Below, in pieces: positions 32,801 to 42,874 of a stretch of 64,000 nt of DNA. Numbering within the stretch: position 1 is the first letter of the stretch; each line of letters starts with the position of its first letter. The stretch comes from Xiphydria camelus (lineage: Eukaryota > Arthropoda > Insecta > Hymenoptera > Xiphydriidae), in assembly GCA_963678675.1 (NCBI GenBank), contig OY783195.1:16957342-17021341 (forward strand), written 5' to 3'. The position numbers were made by a program, and so were the translations under genes. The notes under the pieces were generated by a model. That model did not search any database, had not been told where the DNA came from, and saw nothing but the letters and a program-made list of their open reading frames with translations.

Positions 32801-33340
32801 TACAAAGTAAGGCTGAATGTTGCCAAAGGCCATGACCAATTGCCTTATTGGACTGATTCTTTATTTTTGTATTAGCGGTTTTACGGTGTAAATCACTTGA
32901 TGAAATGAAATAAAGTGCAATAAAAATATGTTTTTGAAATTAAAGAATTTTTATTTAAAATAATTCGTGTATTTAACAATTTACCTTATCATAACTTACC
33001 GTAAACGTAGACTTCAATCTTCCAAACCTAGAGTCCATGTGCAGGTTGCAACCAAAAATTCTTTTAATTTCTTAAAAGGACTTAAAAAACATTTGTTTAA
33101 CTCCGGAAAACTTATATGAAAAAAAATAGCACGAAATAAAAATATAACATTATTTACAACTTAAGGTGTATTGGACTGCGATTCACTCCCAGTGGGTCGT
33201 TTACGACCCATGTCATTTTTTCAAAACCAGCATTATAAGAATTTTTTAAACAATTTTTGGGGAGCTCTTACACATAGTAGAATACGTTTAAACTATAGAA
33301 ACCCAAAAAAATGGATATTTTTTTTTTGGGAGGGAATGGG
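29895..33340 (+). mobile_element. piggyBac element, nearly intact (3.4 kb)
   Basis: 13-bp perfect inverted ends CCCATTCCCTCCC / GGGAGGGAATGGG, with TTAA present on the left (29891-29894). The right side reads CTAT, so the right TTAA is lost. Internal palindromes TGGGTCGTTTGCGACCCA (29909-29927), its complement at 30251-30280 and TGGGTCGTTTACGACCCA at 33195-33212 act as subterminal repeats. It encodes one transposase with all three Asp. It lies inside LTR/leader-like DNA. Confidence 0.92.
30079..32551 (+). CDS. piggyBac transposase (predicted intron, one frameshift)
   Basis: I predict exon 1 at 30079-30113 (ATG, MADPVVRSRRQ) with donor GTAAGT at 30114, and exon 2 from 30468 after TTTGCAG. The split TGG codon keeps frame into RKPLSTVEILAELD. 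An acidic, Ser/Lys-rich N-terminus follows. An indel in or near the A-run at about 30964-30972 shifts frame. The long frame 31016-32551 then carries the DDE_Tnp_1_7 core. The catalytic Asp are visible in VDESMIPYFG, FYCDNFFTC and MGGVDQMDNN. The C-terminal cysteine-rich finger is CKVC..K..ACQRCNVPLHVEC. No stop lies in the catalytic half. A sequencing slip could explain the shift. Confidence 0.88.
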
Positions 33341-34250
33341 CTATTAGATTTCCCTTGCCCTCGACGGGCCTATCGTTTCGTTCCGTGAGTGCGGGTGACG
33401 GACCCGTGGCGTTCTTAGAGTTTTCTTTTCGTAGTATCTTGTGTCGCGCGTTAATAGCAATCACATTTATTGTTTAGCGATTTAGTTCGCGGTTGTAGTA
33501 TCTGGGGATGCTCGGAAAATTCGGCAGCACGAGGCGACCGAATTCCCTGAGACGAGTTTAGCCCGCGTTATCGTCGGCAGGATAGTGCGCGTCGGTAGTG
33601 CGGTAATACCGTTTTCGTTTCGTTCTGTGCGCTATCGAGCGCGTTATCGATTAATAGAGAAGAGTGCCCTTAGTGCGGCAATATCGCATAAAGTAGCTCG
33701 TGCGCTCGACTCTCTGTTCTCCGCTCAGGGCGGTTGATTCTCTCTCGCGAATTTCTCCGGCTAACGTTCCTATTCCCTCGCGAATTTATCGCGGCTACCG
33801 TTCCTATCTCTCCCGCGAATTTCTCCGGCTAACGTTCCTCTTCCCTCGCGAATTTGCCGTGGCTACCGTTCCTATCTCTCCCGCGAATTTCTCCGGCTAA
33901 CGTTCCTCTTCCCTCGCGAATTTGTCGCGGCTACCGTTCCTATCTCTCCCGCGAATTATTGTCGGTTATTCTGCTTGTTAGTTTCGCGATAAGGACTGTT
34001 TTGAAGCCCGACCTTGCCGTAGCCGTTAGGCTCTTAAAATAGCCAGTAGTGTATAAGAAGATCTCCAATGAAGCTAAGTGTTATTTTCTTTTTATGAATC
34101 GCCTCAAATTCGTTTCTTTGTCTTGAGACCCCGCCCCTCTCCCTTGCCGATACGGGGCTAAGCTAGCGGAGTTCCGTTTCCGGTTCACGCGATCTGACTG
34201 TTATCGATTTCGACTTTCTTTGGTGTTTCGGAACACCTGGCGCCCAACAT
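33341..34250 (+). other. LTR/leader-like region with primer-binding-site-like motif
   Basis: GC-rich non-coding DNA with TATA-like AGTGTATAAGAAG near 34050 and a sharp GGAACACC followed by TGGCGCCCAAC at 34238-34248. That sequence is characteristic of retroelement primer-binding sites just after a 5' LTR. No gag follows: a MITE begins 100 bp later. It is probably the right half of an LTR interrupted by piggyBac. Confidence 0.5.
33747..33957 (+). repeat. 68-bp tandem repeat, three units
   Basis: Units begin GCGAATTTCTCCGGCTAACG at 33747, 33815 and 33883, with a partial at 33951. Each 68-bp unit is itself two related 34-bp halves (GCGAATTTCTCCGGCTAACG / GCGAATTT..CGGCTACCG). Confidence 0.85.
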
Positions 34251-34351
34251 TTCATTATTTCAATACCTTGTCCGAGCGGGGCCAGTCAGAGAGCGTGCCG
34301 AAGTGTGCGACTACCCGGGTAGCGCCGAGTAGCGTCGTTACAAAATATATA

Positions 34352-34749
34352 CAGGGTGTTATGCAGGTCGATGCAAACCTTATATGAGCTGATAGAATAC
34401 CTCATTTAGAACCTATTTAGCCACAGTTACCTTAGTACAAACTCTGATAGTTTTCGAGCTATTCGCCAATGAAAGAATGAAGATAATAACTCTTACATTC
34501 ATTTTTTCAGTTTGAATTCTTGCTCTAATCTGTATTTTTCTATTTAATATGGTAAGGATTGTCTAAAAACGAAGTAGAGATTAATGACATCATTTTAACA
34601 CATTGAAAACGGGTGATAACATTATCACTTTTTTGCGAATAGCTCGAAAATTATCAGACTTTGTACTAAGGTAACTGTGGCTAAATAGGTTCTAAATGAG
34701 GTATTCTATCAGCTCATATAAGGTTTGCATCGACCTGCATAACACCCTG
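34352..34749. mobile_element. Palindromic TA-CAGGGT MITE, 398 bp
   Basis: Ends CAGGGTGTTATGCAGGTCGA and complement, flanked by TA (34350-34351 and 34750-34751). Arms of about 110 bp (34352-34465 and 34637-34749). No coding content. Confidence 0.88.
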
Positions 34750-34922
34750 TATAGGACTGTTCCGTCTTTGCGCGACGGACTACGCAACAAATTAATCTTG
34801 CGTAATGGGTTTAGTGGGATTAATAAATTACATTATTTTACGAAAAAGCAAAACCATGCACTTTATTTGCGAGCTGTTCGAACTCAGCCATCACTTTTCC
34901 GCTATCAAACTAAAACGGAGTC

Positions 34923-35183
34923 TCCCTCCGAGGAGACCACTTATGTGGAGTAGAAACTCCAGACTGTTGAGCACAAACTCATTCTTATTTATACGAAAAC
35001 TGAGTTTATACTCACTTGAAATTGTACATAAGAGTACCTACTCATAGTGAGCATCTTCCCTCCGAGGAGACTCCACTTATGTGGCGTAGAACCCAGACTG
35101 TGACTCATTCTTATTCATACGAAAACTGAGTTTATACTCTCTTGAAATTGTACATAAGAGTACCTACTCATGGTGAGCATCTA
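34923..35183 (+). repeat. Tandem duplication, ~130-bp unit
   Basis: Two direct copies (34923-35056 and 35057-35183), each with TCCCTCCGAGGAGA, CACTTATGTGG.GTAGAA, TACGAAAACTGAGTTTATAC and TACATAAGAGTACCTACTCA. The second differs by small deletions. Confidence 0.8.
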
Positions 35184-35399
35184 CTCTTAATTCTTATTCA
35201 TACAGATTGGAGTATTTACTCCAGAATTTTGAGCATGAAGTACATGCTCCGCTTTATTCATATCACCCAATATTTTTAGTTTGAACAATTTCTCCCATTT
35301 TCATTTCCTCTTTAAAATTAATTTTTTCAGCACATTTTTTATATCTTTGCAATAGAAATTACTATTTAACAATATAGAAATAAATAAAACGAAAAAAAA

Positions 35400-35469
35400 C
35401 CCGCAGCAAGAATCGAACCCGAGTCCACCGCGTGGTAAGACTTACCCTTAACCACTGCGCTACCGCGCC
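35400..35469 (-). ncRNA. tRNA-like Pol III unit (SINE head)
   Basis: The minus strand reads GGCGCGGTAGCGCAGTGGTT with an A-box match (TAGCGCAGTGG), then a B-box match (GGTTCGATTCTTG). It ends with a T8 run (35392-35399), a Pol III terminator. Acceptor-arm halves do not pair and the anticodon region is replaced by a GGTAAG/CTTACC palindrome, so it is not a working tRNA. Most likely it is the promoter head of a tRNA-derived SINE. Confidence 0.6.
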
Positions 35470-35836
35470 GCTATGGAAACTGTCGTTTAAAACCAGACCA
35501 CTATCGTCCGGTCCGGCAGCGTAAAAACTAAAATATTGTTTATAAATAAACGAAGCCGCATTGGCAGCAACCGCTTTAGGGGCTTGTTTGTGACCCTTTT
35601 GGCTACCGTTTAACCAAAACGCCGTTCAAATCGGTGTCCCATGGGTCGAGCCCTCCTCTTGTGAGTACAACTATGTCCAAGATTCAACAAATTTTCTTAT
35701 ATCAGACCTGCGCTGACATGATGCCAGTCATTTTATTTGCAAATATCTATCTTACTACGTGTATAATGGTCAAAGGTTAATTTCTGAAGTTAGTCATTGA
35801 ATTATTACCTATCTGTGTTCAAGTTACAACATACAT

Positions 35837-36291
35837 ACAGGGTGTCCAAAAAGTATAGAAACGGTTGAATATCTCGAGAAGTACGCTTCAGATCGGGAAA
35901 CGAAAAAACACGTATCTGATATTTAAAAAAAACTATCAAATGATACCAAGATTGATCCCACGCCTTAACCCTTGTGAGTAGGGCAGGGGGAAGCTTCAAA
36001 ATCTTAAATAGGAACCCCCACTCTTGATTGCATATTCGCATTCTACATTAAAAACTACATAACTTTTATTTGAAACATTTTTTCCGATTTGTGGCAGATG
36101 GCGCTATAATCGACGAAATTCAATTTTTTCGGTTTTTGCAATTGAGTCGATTTATTCGATTCTGCAATAAAATTGCGATAGAAATTTACATTTTTTATTC
36201 TCATATTTGATATTTTTGTTAAAAATTTAATTTAGTTTTGCAAATTTGAATTTACAGTAAAACTTTCGTCGTTAGACGTTTAGAAATCTGG
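35837..36291 (-). repeat. Dispersed repeat X, copy 2 (inverted)
   Basis: Reverse-complement copy of 8760-9217. It begins CAGGGTGTCCAAAAAGTATA after TA, showing the CAGGGT-type terminus cleanly. Confidence 0.78.
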
Positions 36292-36776
36292 CAAATACAA
36301 TACAATACAAGACAAGAAGGAGAATTAGAGAAGGGATGTAGCAGTTCGCGTGGGGTAGATTTGTGATTTGTCAGTCTAACGACAAATTCTAGGACTTACA
36401 GAGTTAATGAGTTTTAGAGAAATAGGTTTCAATAAACCCAGGAAATGCCGAGTACTGACGGTGACAAAGGAATTTCGCTTTATATAGTTATATATTATTT
36501 TATATATTTTAAATTACAATGAAGTAGTCTTTTCTTCTTGCACAATCCGCTACTATCCCCGGATATTCTTCCTCTCCATGTCGTTCTTCTTTCCATTGAA
36601 TTCGAGTAGTATTAATTAAATATTGTTTTCCAACTATCACTATATGCTAATTTGATTACGTAATGTGAAATTGGTCTAGAGAGTAGAAAATAAACACTAC
36701 TACGAGAACAAGTATCCGATAATAGCGGAGGAAATCGACGTGATTGTGAAAACTCGAAGATCGTAAACGATCATCA
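36292..36776. other. No recognised feature
   Basis: Non-coding, moderately AT-rich. No repeat or gene recognised. Confidence 0.35.
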
Positions 36777-37116
36777 TTTTGTTTTAATAATTTTCTTTAA
36801 CCCCGAATATACCCACATCACTTCCACGCAACATTGTTCTGCCCGATGTTTACACATCTATTGCAAGTTAGAATGACTAACTCGTTTTTAATTTTTTTCC
36901 CGCTTACCGTACCTCCACTCGCATTTTTCGATGATTCCGATATGAAATCCGCGTAAAGTACCGCGAGTTTTTCATGGAAATTCTTCGAAGAAAGTTGGGA
37001 AGAATGCAAAAGAAATTTGAAATTTCGAATGCCGCGATTTTTGTATACGAAAATGTAGCGTGGAAGTGATGTGGGTATATTCGCTGAAAGGAAATTATTA
37101 AAACAAAAAAACCAAG
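36777..37116. repeat. Inverted-repeat element with ~60-bp arms
   Basis: TTTTGTTTTAATAATTTTCT...ATATACCCACATCACTTCCA at 36777-36837 is mirrored at 37053-37116. The 215-bp interior is non-coding. Superfamily unknown. Confidence 0.7.
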
Positions 37117-37379
37117 TGAATGAAAAATTTCTACTGTTTTCAGTGTAGTTTTGTATCCATATTTCATTTGTACACGACCATCATTTATCTAGTAATTTCT
37201 AGGTTTAACTGTTTAAATTAATTAGTGATTAATATTGTATAGAAATTGAAAAGAAGAGGAAGGCAAAATACATGAGAAACTACCGACAAAAAGAAACGAG
37301 AGGAGAAACAGAAGAATGCACCACCACATCAGGCGGTTGTAATTGCCAGGTTGTTGTTACCAAATGGACAGACTCTTCT

Positions 37380-37610
37380 GTCAATCGTTTGGTGATTTCA
37401 ACGTAAATTTTAATGATCCTACATCTACACCATTTATTAATTATTTGAAGGGTAAGTTAGAACTTGATATAAGCTCTGACAAAACAGTTGCGACGACTAG
37501 CGGCGGAACAACTATTGATGCCGTTTTTCAACGTTTTATTGATACGCTACACTCGCAAGTTTATGTTTTTGTAGTTCCTCATATATTCTGCCTTCCTCTT
37601 TCTCGCAATT
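37380..37610 (+). pseudogene. EEP endonuclease-like fragment (Helentron or LINE origin)
   Basis: The frame gives FGDFNVNFNDPTSTPFINYL, LELDISSDKTVATTSGGTTI and DAVFQRFIDTLHSQVYV. GDFN and the T..GTTIDAVF block are typical of the endonuclease/exonuclease/phosphatase fold as found at the end of insect Helentron-type proteins. The final His motif is lost. A Helentron-like element occurs at 45060, which favours that source, but LINE endonuclease cannot be excluded. Confidence 0.5.
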
Positions 37611-37634
37611 TCTGTAAAATACTCACCATTATTC

Positions 37635-37793
37635 ACAAATTCACAATTTCGAGGTTAGACGCTTCGATCACCCGAATTGAAACCTACTCTAACTACCGAC
37701 TCGACTTCTACCGGTATTAAATGACTCGAGTACCGACCAAGCCTGCCCGAAGGTAATTTCAAACTGGCCAATACAGAGTGGGACATACGGTAC
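37635..37793 (+). repeat. Dispersed repeat Y, copy 1
   Basis: About 158 bp repeated in direct orientation at 59862-60019, over 90 percent alike by eye, both starting near TTTCGAGGTTAGACGCTTCG and ending GAGTGGGACATACG. Confidence 0.8.
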
Positions 37794-37864
37794 TGTGGGG
37801 CCCGTGGTGGACGCCATCTGATGGCGGAGCGACCAATTGCTGAGCTCACACGGACATACAGTAA

Positions 37865-38171
37865 AGGTCGGGACACATATTACCGGGCCGTGCCAGGGCC
37901 GAAGCACGGCCGAGTATCGTCCGTCGTCCGGGTCGTACCGGGCCGGGCCAGTTAGTTTAGTTTTACTTTTTCACGGTGACGGTCCGACCGCGCTTCTCTT
38001 GTTTCCGTAATTTACGTGTTTAGTGCAATCAACCTAGCAGTTTCTAAGGCAACTGACGACTGACGGACTTGTGTGGTTCATAGATACACGCGTCGTGCAA
38101 GGGTTCTGACCATTTCTTCCTCTTCGGCCGTGTTCGACCCTGACACGGCCCGGTAATGTGTGTCCCAACCT
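37865..38171. mobile_element. Harbinger-type MITE (TAA duplication), 307 bp
   Basis: Ends AGGTCGGGACACATATTACC and complement of AGGTTGGGACACACATTACC, about 27 bp, flanked by TAA at 37862-37864 and 38172-38174. Three-base TWA duplications are typical of PIF/Harbinger, whose transposase relics occur elsewhere in this window. Confidence 0.78.
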
Positions 38172-38598
38172 TAATGCTGTTCACGCTTCCCCCACCACTT
38201 TCCCCAAATCACTCCCAGGCGAGCCTAAAGATGTTTACACATCAAAAATATTAAGCAACTACGGAGCCCTTTTGTCGTAATAGATATAACAATACTTAGC
38301 CTACTTCAAAAATAAATCCTCTACCATGTCAAATTAGTCAATGGAATAAAATAGTAAGGATTTTGTAAGTTCTTTCGACTACAGAAACAAAAGAACCTTC
38401 GAACTTTCTTGAATTGTAATGATTACGTTATATCGTCGTATATATTACAGTAACATCAATTATATAGATTCTGTTTTTCGGCAGGCGAGGAATATGAAGT
38501 TGGAGTTAAGGAAAGCCAGGTTTATTGTACGAGCAGGAAATCAATTTGGTACAATTAGCAAGCATACATTTAAAAGAGTAGGAAAAACAAGTACTTAC
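38172..38598. other. Probable intron, no feature recognised
   Basis: Non-coding DNA downstream (minus strand) of the exon at 38599-38679. The short frame 38419-38691 on the plus strand is antisense to that exon and not credible. Confidence 0.35.
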
Positions 38599-38679
38599 CT
38601 TCCCTCTGCGTTGGGGCTACAGCCGCCGTCATTGGCTGAGGAATGGCCTGAGGAAACTGGCCGTACATGGCAGGATATG
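38599..38679 (-). CDS. Internal exon of a CELF/Bruno-like RNA-binding protein gene
   Basis: The minus strand shows TTATTTGTTATTGTCGCAG at the acceptor and GTAAGTAC at the donor around exactly 81 bases (phase 1-1). The exon encodes [20 protein letters not shown] followed by VAPTQREG, with the outer residues completed by neighbouring exons. This resembles the linker just before the third RRM in insect Bruno-3/CELF proteins, which end in a similar QREG. CELF proteins bind GU-rich RNA and control splicing and translation. The match is from memory of the family and no flanking exon is visible here, so the gene name stays tentative. Confidence 0.6.
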
Positions 38680-40152
38680 CTGCGACAATAACAAATAATG
38701 GATACATCATGATTTGTAACACCAAAACACGAGCGTGCCGTTTTACAACTGTCGACTACTCTTCCCTCCAAGCGAGCCTTGTTTCTCAATAACAAACAAT
38801 TCTCGAAAACAATATTTATACCCGTTCGATAGAGTTTCCGAGAGGAGGAGGTATAATAAACAACCATTGTCAGCGAAAACAACCATAAAGTAGAAAATGA
38901 ATTGATCACTTTGTTGCACTTCGTCATTTACCTGTTATATTTAAAAACCTCAAAGATATTCGCGATGGATTAGCGAAGAAAGGAAGTACGACCAATATTC
39001 TCGGAAACACTTCACTCGACTGGTTAATTAATTGATACACGTTACAAATTTTCAATAGTTCAAGTCCATCTGTTGACGAACTCGCGCATATATATTCCTT
39101 TTTATTTCGTTATACATGATAAACGCAAAATTCGATATCGTTTTTTTTATCATACTTAATGGAGCCCGTATCAGTAAAGCAGTCTATTCATTATTATCGC
39201 CTTTGCTCACGACATGTGCCGGGCTTAATATACATTTTATTAAAAAGCACTATATTAGATTTTAGGTTGGAGTATAATTATTTATGTGACGGACAATACT
39301 TAAACTGCTTCTTTACTGCGAAGGTACAATGTCATATCGTAAGGCCAGGCTAATGTTGCTTTTGAATTTTGTGGTTATTTCAATGTAGAAATTCTTAAAT
39401 AAAGGTATTTATCTGACAACGCATTATCGAATGTGATGGACTACTATTGATAATAAATAGATAATTGTAATATTCAGTCTGTCGAATCTCGTAGAATGTA
39501 ATCTGGCACGGAAAGGGGATGAAGAATTTTGCATAGTACGTTCATTGCTTTCTATGGAAAAGCTAGAAATTTAAAAACGCGTATTTAAAGTAAAAGTATG
39601 AAGATAAGATTCATCCGAAATTGAATATAACGTTATTTTTAAGCTCGTTAATAACATATGCCGTGCGCTCTAGCGCGTGTGTTTGTGAGTGATCTTTTCT
39701 AATATAATTAAAAGACACATTGTACATTTAAAATAGTCTCATGGCGAAGGAGGGAGGATTAGTCTGAACTACGACATTAAGAACACCGATATTGGAATGA
39801 AGAAATATTAACAAAAATGACATGTAACATCCAACTACACTGCAGCACCTCGCGCAAGCATGGTTGCAATATGCTTAGTTATAACGTTATATACTTCCAC
39901 GTTACTATATATCAAACATGACGAACGTTGCATGCAAGAAAATATGGGAGTGAATTACATGTGGACAGTGAGCATGAAATCAAGTTTTTTGGGGTAAGTT
40001 ATATGCAGCGTAAGTAAGCGATATCAAATTTTGAGCATTTAATCATTTCTTTAATACTATTTGATTTCAGGAAATTCTGATAAGATCTTTTAGGGCGATG
40101 GATGCGATGCAGACATTGTATTTTAGATCTGTTAATACTCCAGTAATAAAAG
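38680..40152. other. Probable intron, no feature recognised
   Basis: Upstream side (minus strand) of the exon. AT-rich to mixed, with no coding frame longer than about 65 codons and no terminal repeats seen. Confidence 0.35.
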
Positions 40153-40539
40153 ATATGTGGCAGAAGTATGGCGGAAGTGGCATGTATGGTCAAATAGACT
40201 TATCCACACATGACCCACACTTCCTGAAATGTATCGAAGTAGTGTGGCTGATGTATTGTAAACAAACATATGTGTGGCTGCAGGATTGTACGGCATGTGT
40301 GGCAGTTATCTACATACCTACGTACTACGAATAACTCTCTCATTTCATGTAAATTAAACACCTTTTATTTAAAACTACTTTATAAATAAAATAATATAAA
40401 CGTTTACAGATCTATTTGAGTCTAAATAACGAATTTAATTAAATTAGGTTATATTTAACATTAGATTCAACGGTAGTCGATGAGGCGGAGAATAAATATC
40501 CGAGGACGAAGGTCGGAAGAATCCTGCAGGCTTCGACCA
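40153..40539 (+). repeat. Inverted-repeat complex, left arm
   Basis: Pairs with 42875-43153 plus 43896 to about 43965. Includes TATGGTCAAATAGACTTATC, GCACACATC-like words and TCCTGCAGGCTTCGACCA. The 40098-40334 open frame lies in it but is not recognisable. Confidence 0.7.
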
Positions 40540-40865
40540 TACATTAAGAAAAATGAATGGCTCTGCCTACTGAATTTTTAGCTCTTAGAGCTATATTCGA
40601 TTCTTTTTGTACAATAATAGTACCACCTAGCTGAGAGAGCCGAACGTTTACATCATATGCATTCCGCTTGCAAGAATGATGTGGTATAGCTGTGGGAGCT
40701 GAACGACGGGTAACTTCTAACAGCCATGCAATGTTCAATATGCCAAATGAGCAGTTTCGCATTACATACATAGAAAAATAAGGTACAATCGCCAAATGCC
40801 GTCCCTCTTTTGTTTAAATTTGTTTTTCTGTTTGGTGGATAGGTACATTAGTATAGCAATATAAA

Positions 40866-41668
40866 TGGGTGCATTCAGCAGATCATTCCGCTCCGCAACA
40901 GTTGTGGAGCAGCTCAGTAAAAATCTGCTGAACGCGCATTCTACCGAGCGCTCCAAGTGAGCGCAAGTGGTAGCGGTCGCCATGTTTTGTAGCGAAGAAG
41001 AGTTACGCTCCAGCGCTCCCGCTCACTTCCATCGGAAGAAATTTTGGCGCATTTTATGAATGATGTCGAGCGGTGTGAACCGATGTGTCGAATTCCGTCT
41101 GTCGTGCGACGGAACATCTTATATTTTATGTATTATTACGAAAAAAATTATATTTTCTTGCCACCGGCAATGGAGTTAATACTGTTTAGCTCTGAGGTAC
41201 TGATATAAACAACACAATATTTTGTAACCAAAGATAACACCGGACAACAGTGATTTTGTTACTCGAACCAAACCAGGTGATTCTTATAGATTTATGTGCG
41301 CTAAAAACGAATCTAACTCTCAAATTTGCATACCACGTCAGGATTTTTAAATACTTGAAGTTAAATATAAGAAAACGGGCGATTTTGGCCATATTCACGG
41401 GTCTATTACTAACTAAAAAGTGTTTCTTTTCGAACTTTTTAATACATTAGTTTATTGTTTCTAAACGATTTTACAAAGCCAAATTTCAATCTGAAAGTAG
41501 GATTTTTCAAAGCTAAAGTACGACAAGTCGATCATTTAAATCCACTGCGCCACGCGCCTAATGTATCGCAGGCCATGGCTAGAACTTGTTGTCAGCAGAA
41601 CAGAGAGCGCTACTTCTGAGCGTACTGAGCGGTAGCGGTTTATGCTCGATCTGCTGAATGCAACCATT
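40866..41668. repeat. Inverted-repeat element with GCATTCAGCAGATC ends
   Basis: GTGCATTCAGCAGATC at 40866 and GATCTGCTGAATGCAAC near 41648 are inverted. A 74-bp mini-unit at 40866-40938 ends ATCTGCTGAACGC. A related terminus occurs near 5589. A fragment of the 2.3-kb foldback family (41242-41575) sits inside. Confidence 0.55.
41242..41575 (-). repeat. Fragment of the 2.3-kb foldback family
   Basis: Matches the arm (GGACAACAGTGATTTTGTTA, GAAAACGGGCGATTTTGGCC) and the first internal unit of the element at 17708-19975. This shows that family is dispersed and mobile. Confidence 0.8.
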
Positions 41669-41978
41669 GATGGCTGATATAAGCATAGATGTAAGTGTAT
41701 GCATGGTTCCTGCACTCGTATGTACTCGTATAGCTCTTACAACTATATCGGGTAGTAACTGCACTAGTTCAAAGAAATGCCTCCAGAAACTGAAATGTAT
41801 CTCTCCAAGGGTTTTCTTGAATTGTTACAATATCAAATACATCGGTAACTAAAAGGTGACTCGGTTACTCTTACAGTGATGCATATTCCTCATACGACAA
41901 TGATGATTGCTATAATAAAGGACATGCATGTAGCAATACTTGAGTTTTTGTAGGAAAATTAGTATTTTTCTCAGTGTG

Positions 41979-42873
41979 GTAACGATTTTTTGTGTTGCTT
42001 GCAGCGTCTCTTATTAGTCTCGGCTCCGCTCTGCTCCGCTCAGGTCTCAGCCATGTGATGTGATGATCTCGGTATTCTCGTCGGGTGTGTTGTACATCGC
42101 GTCGTTCCTACGTGCCGTATTCTCAAAGTAGGGTCTGTAAAATACGAGCAATTTAAATCAGTAGATCAGTTCGCGAAAATCGACGATTTAAGTGAAAAAT
42201 ATTATTTCAACTAACCCTCTTTTTCCAGTTGCCGCGAGTTTCTTTCTATCAAAATTATTTATATAATGAAGTAAGATTCGGTATCCTTCGTAGCAGATGA
42301 CATTGGCTAAGACTCAAGACCTATACGCGATAAATATTCATAAATGACGTAAAATTGAACGACTTATTGTGTATGAGACTAGTTTTACCGAATGTTATCT
42401 ATCTTGACACGAATGACATCGAACCAAATTTCATAACGTGAATAAGTTTGACAGAAAGAAACTCGCGTCAACTGGAGAAAATGTTAGTTGAAAGAATATT
42501 TCTAAAAGTCATCGATTTTCGCGAACCGATCCACCGATTTCATTTGCACGCATTACAGGCCCCTCGGTGGACATGCAGTGAAGGAACGATACGATACAGC
42601 GAGAACCCGGCGGGAATGTCGAAGTTATCGCATCGCATCGCTGAGAGTTGGGGGGGCCTTTCTCGAGTCACTCGCAAAGTTACGTATATGCATCTTAGCG
42701 AATAGACCAATCAGGACCTGGGGGTCCACAACGGAATACTTGATCCTGATTGGTCTATTCGCTAAGATGCGTATACGTAACTTTGCGAGTGACTCGAGAA
42801 AGGGACCCCTGAGCGGAGCCGAGCAGTGTCAGGACTGACAGGAGACGCTACAAGCAACACAAAAAATCGTTAC
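41979..42873. repeat. Inverted-repeat element with TAACGATTTTTTGTGTTGCT ends
   Basis: About 65-bp arms (41979-42045 and 42808-42873) with CTCGGCTCCGCTC inside. It encloses the smaller near-perfect palindrome 42657-42803 and is itself enclosed by the 40153/42875 pair. Confidence 0.72.
42657..42803. repeat. Near-perfect 60-bp-arm palindrome
   Basis: 42657-42716 and 42744-42803 are reverse complements with one mismatch, separated by a 27-bp loop. The arms hold CTCGAGTCACTCGCAAAGTT and AGCGAATAGACCAATCAGGA. The high identity suggests a recent or gene-converted structure. Confidence 0.85.
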
Positions 42874-42874
42874 C

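Noticed and set aside
33747..33957. CRISPR-like array
   Set aside because: Units are contiguous with no spacers and the genome is eukaryotic; it is an ordinary tandem repeat.
35400..35469. Functional tRNA gene
   Set aside because: A and B boxes and a T-run are present, but the acceptor halves do not pair and no anticodon arm forms, so I call it a SINE-like unit.
40098..40334. 78-codon frame preceded by an acceptor-like TTTGATTTCAG
   Set aside because: It falls in an inverted-repeat arm whose partner does not keep the frame, and no donor or motif is present.
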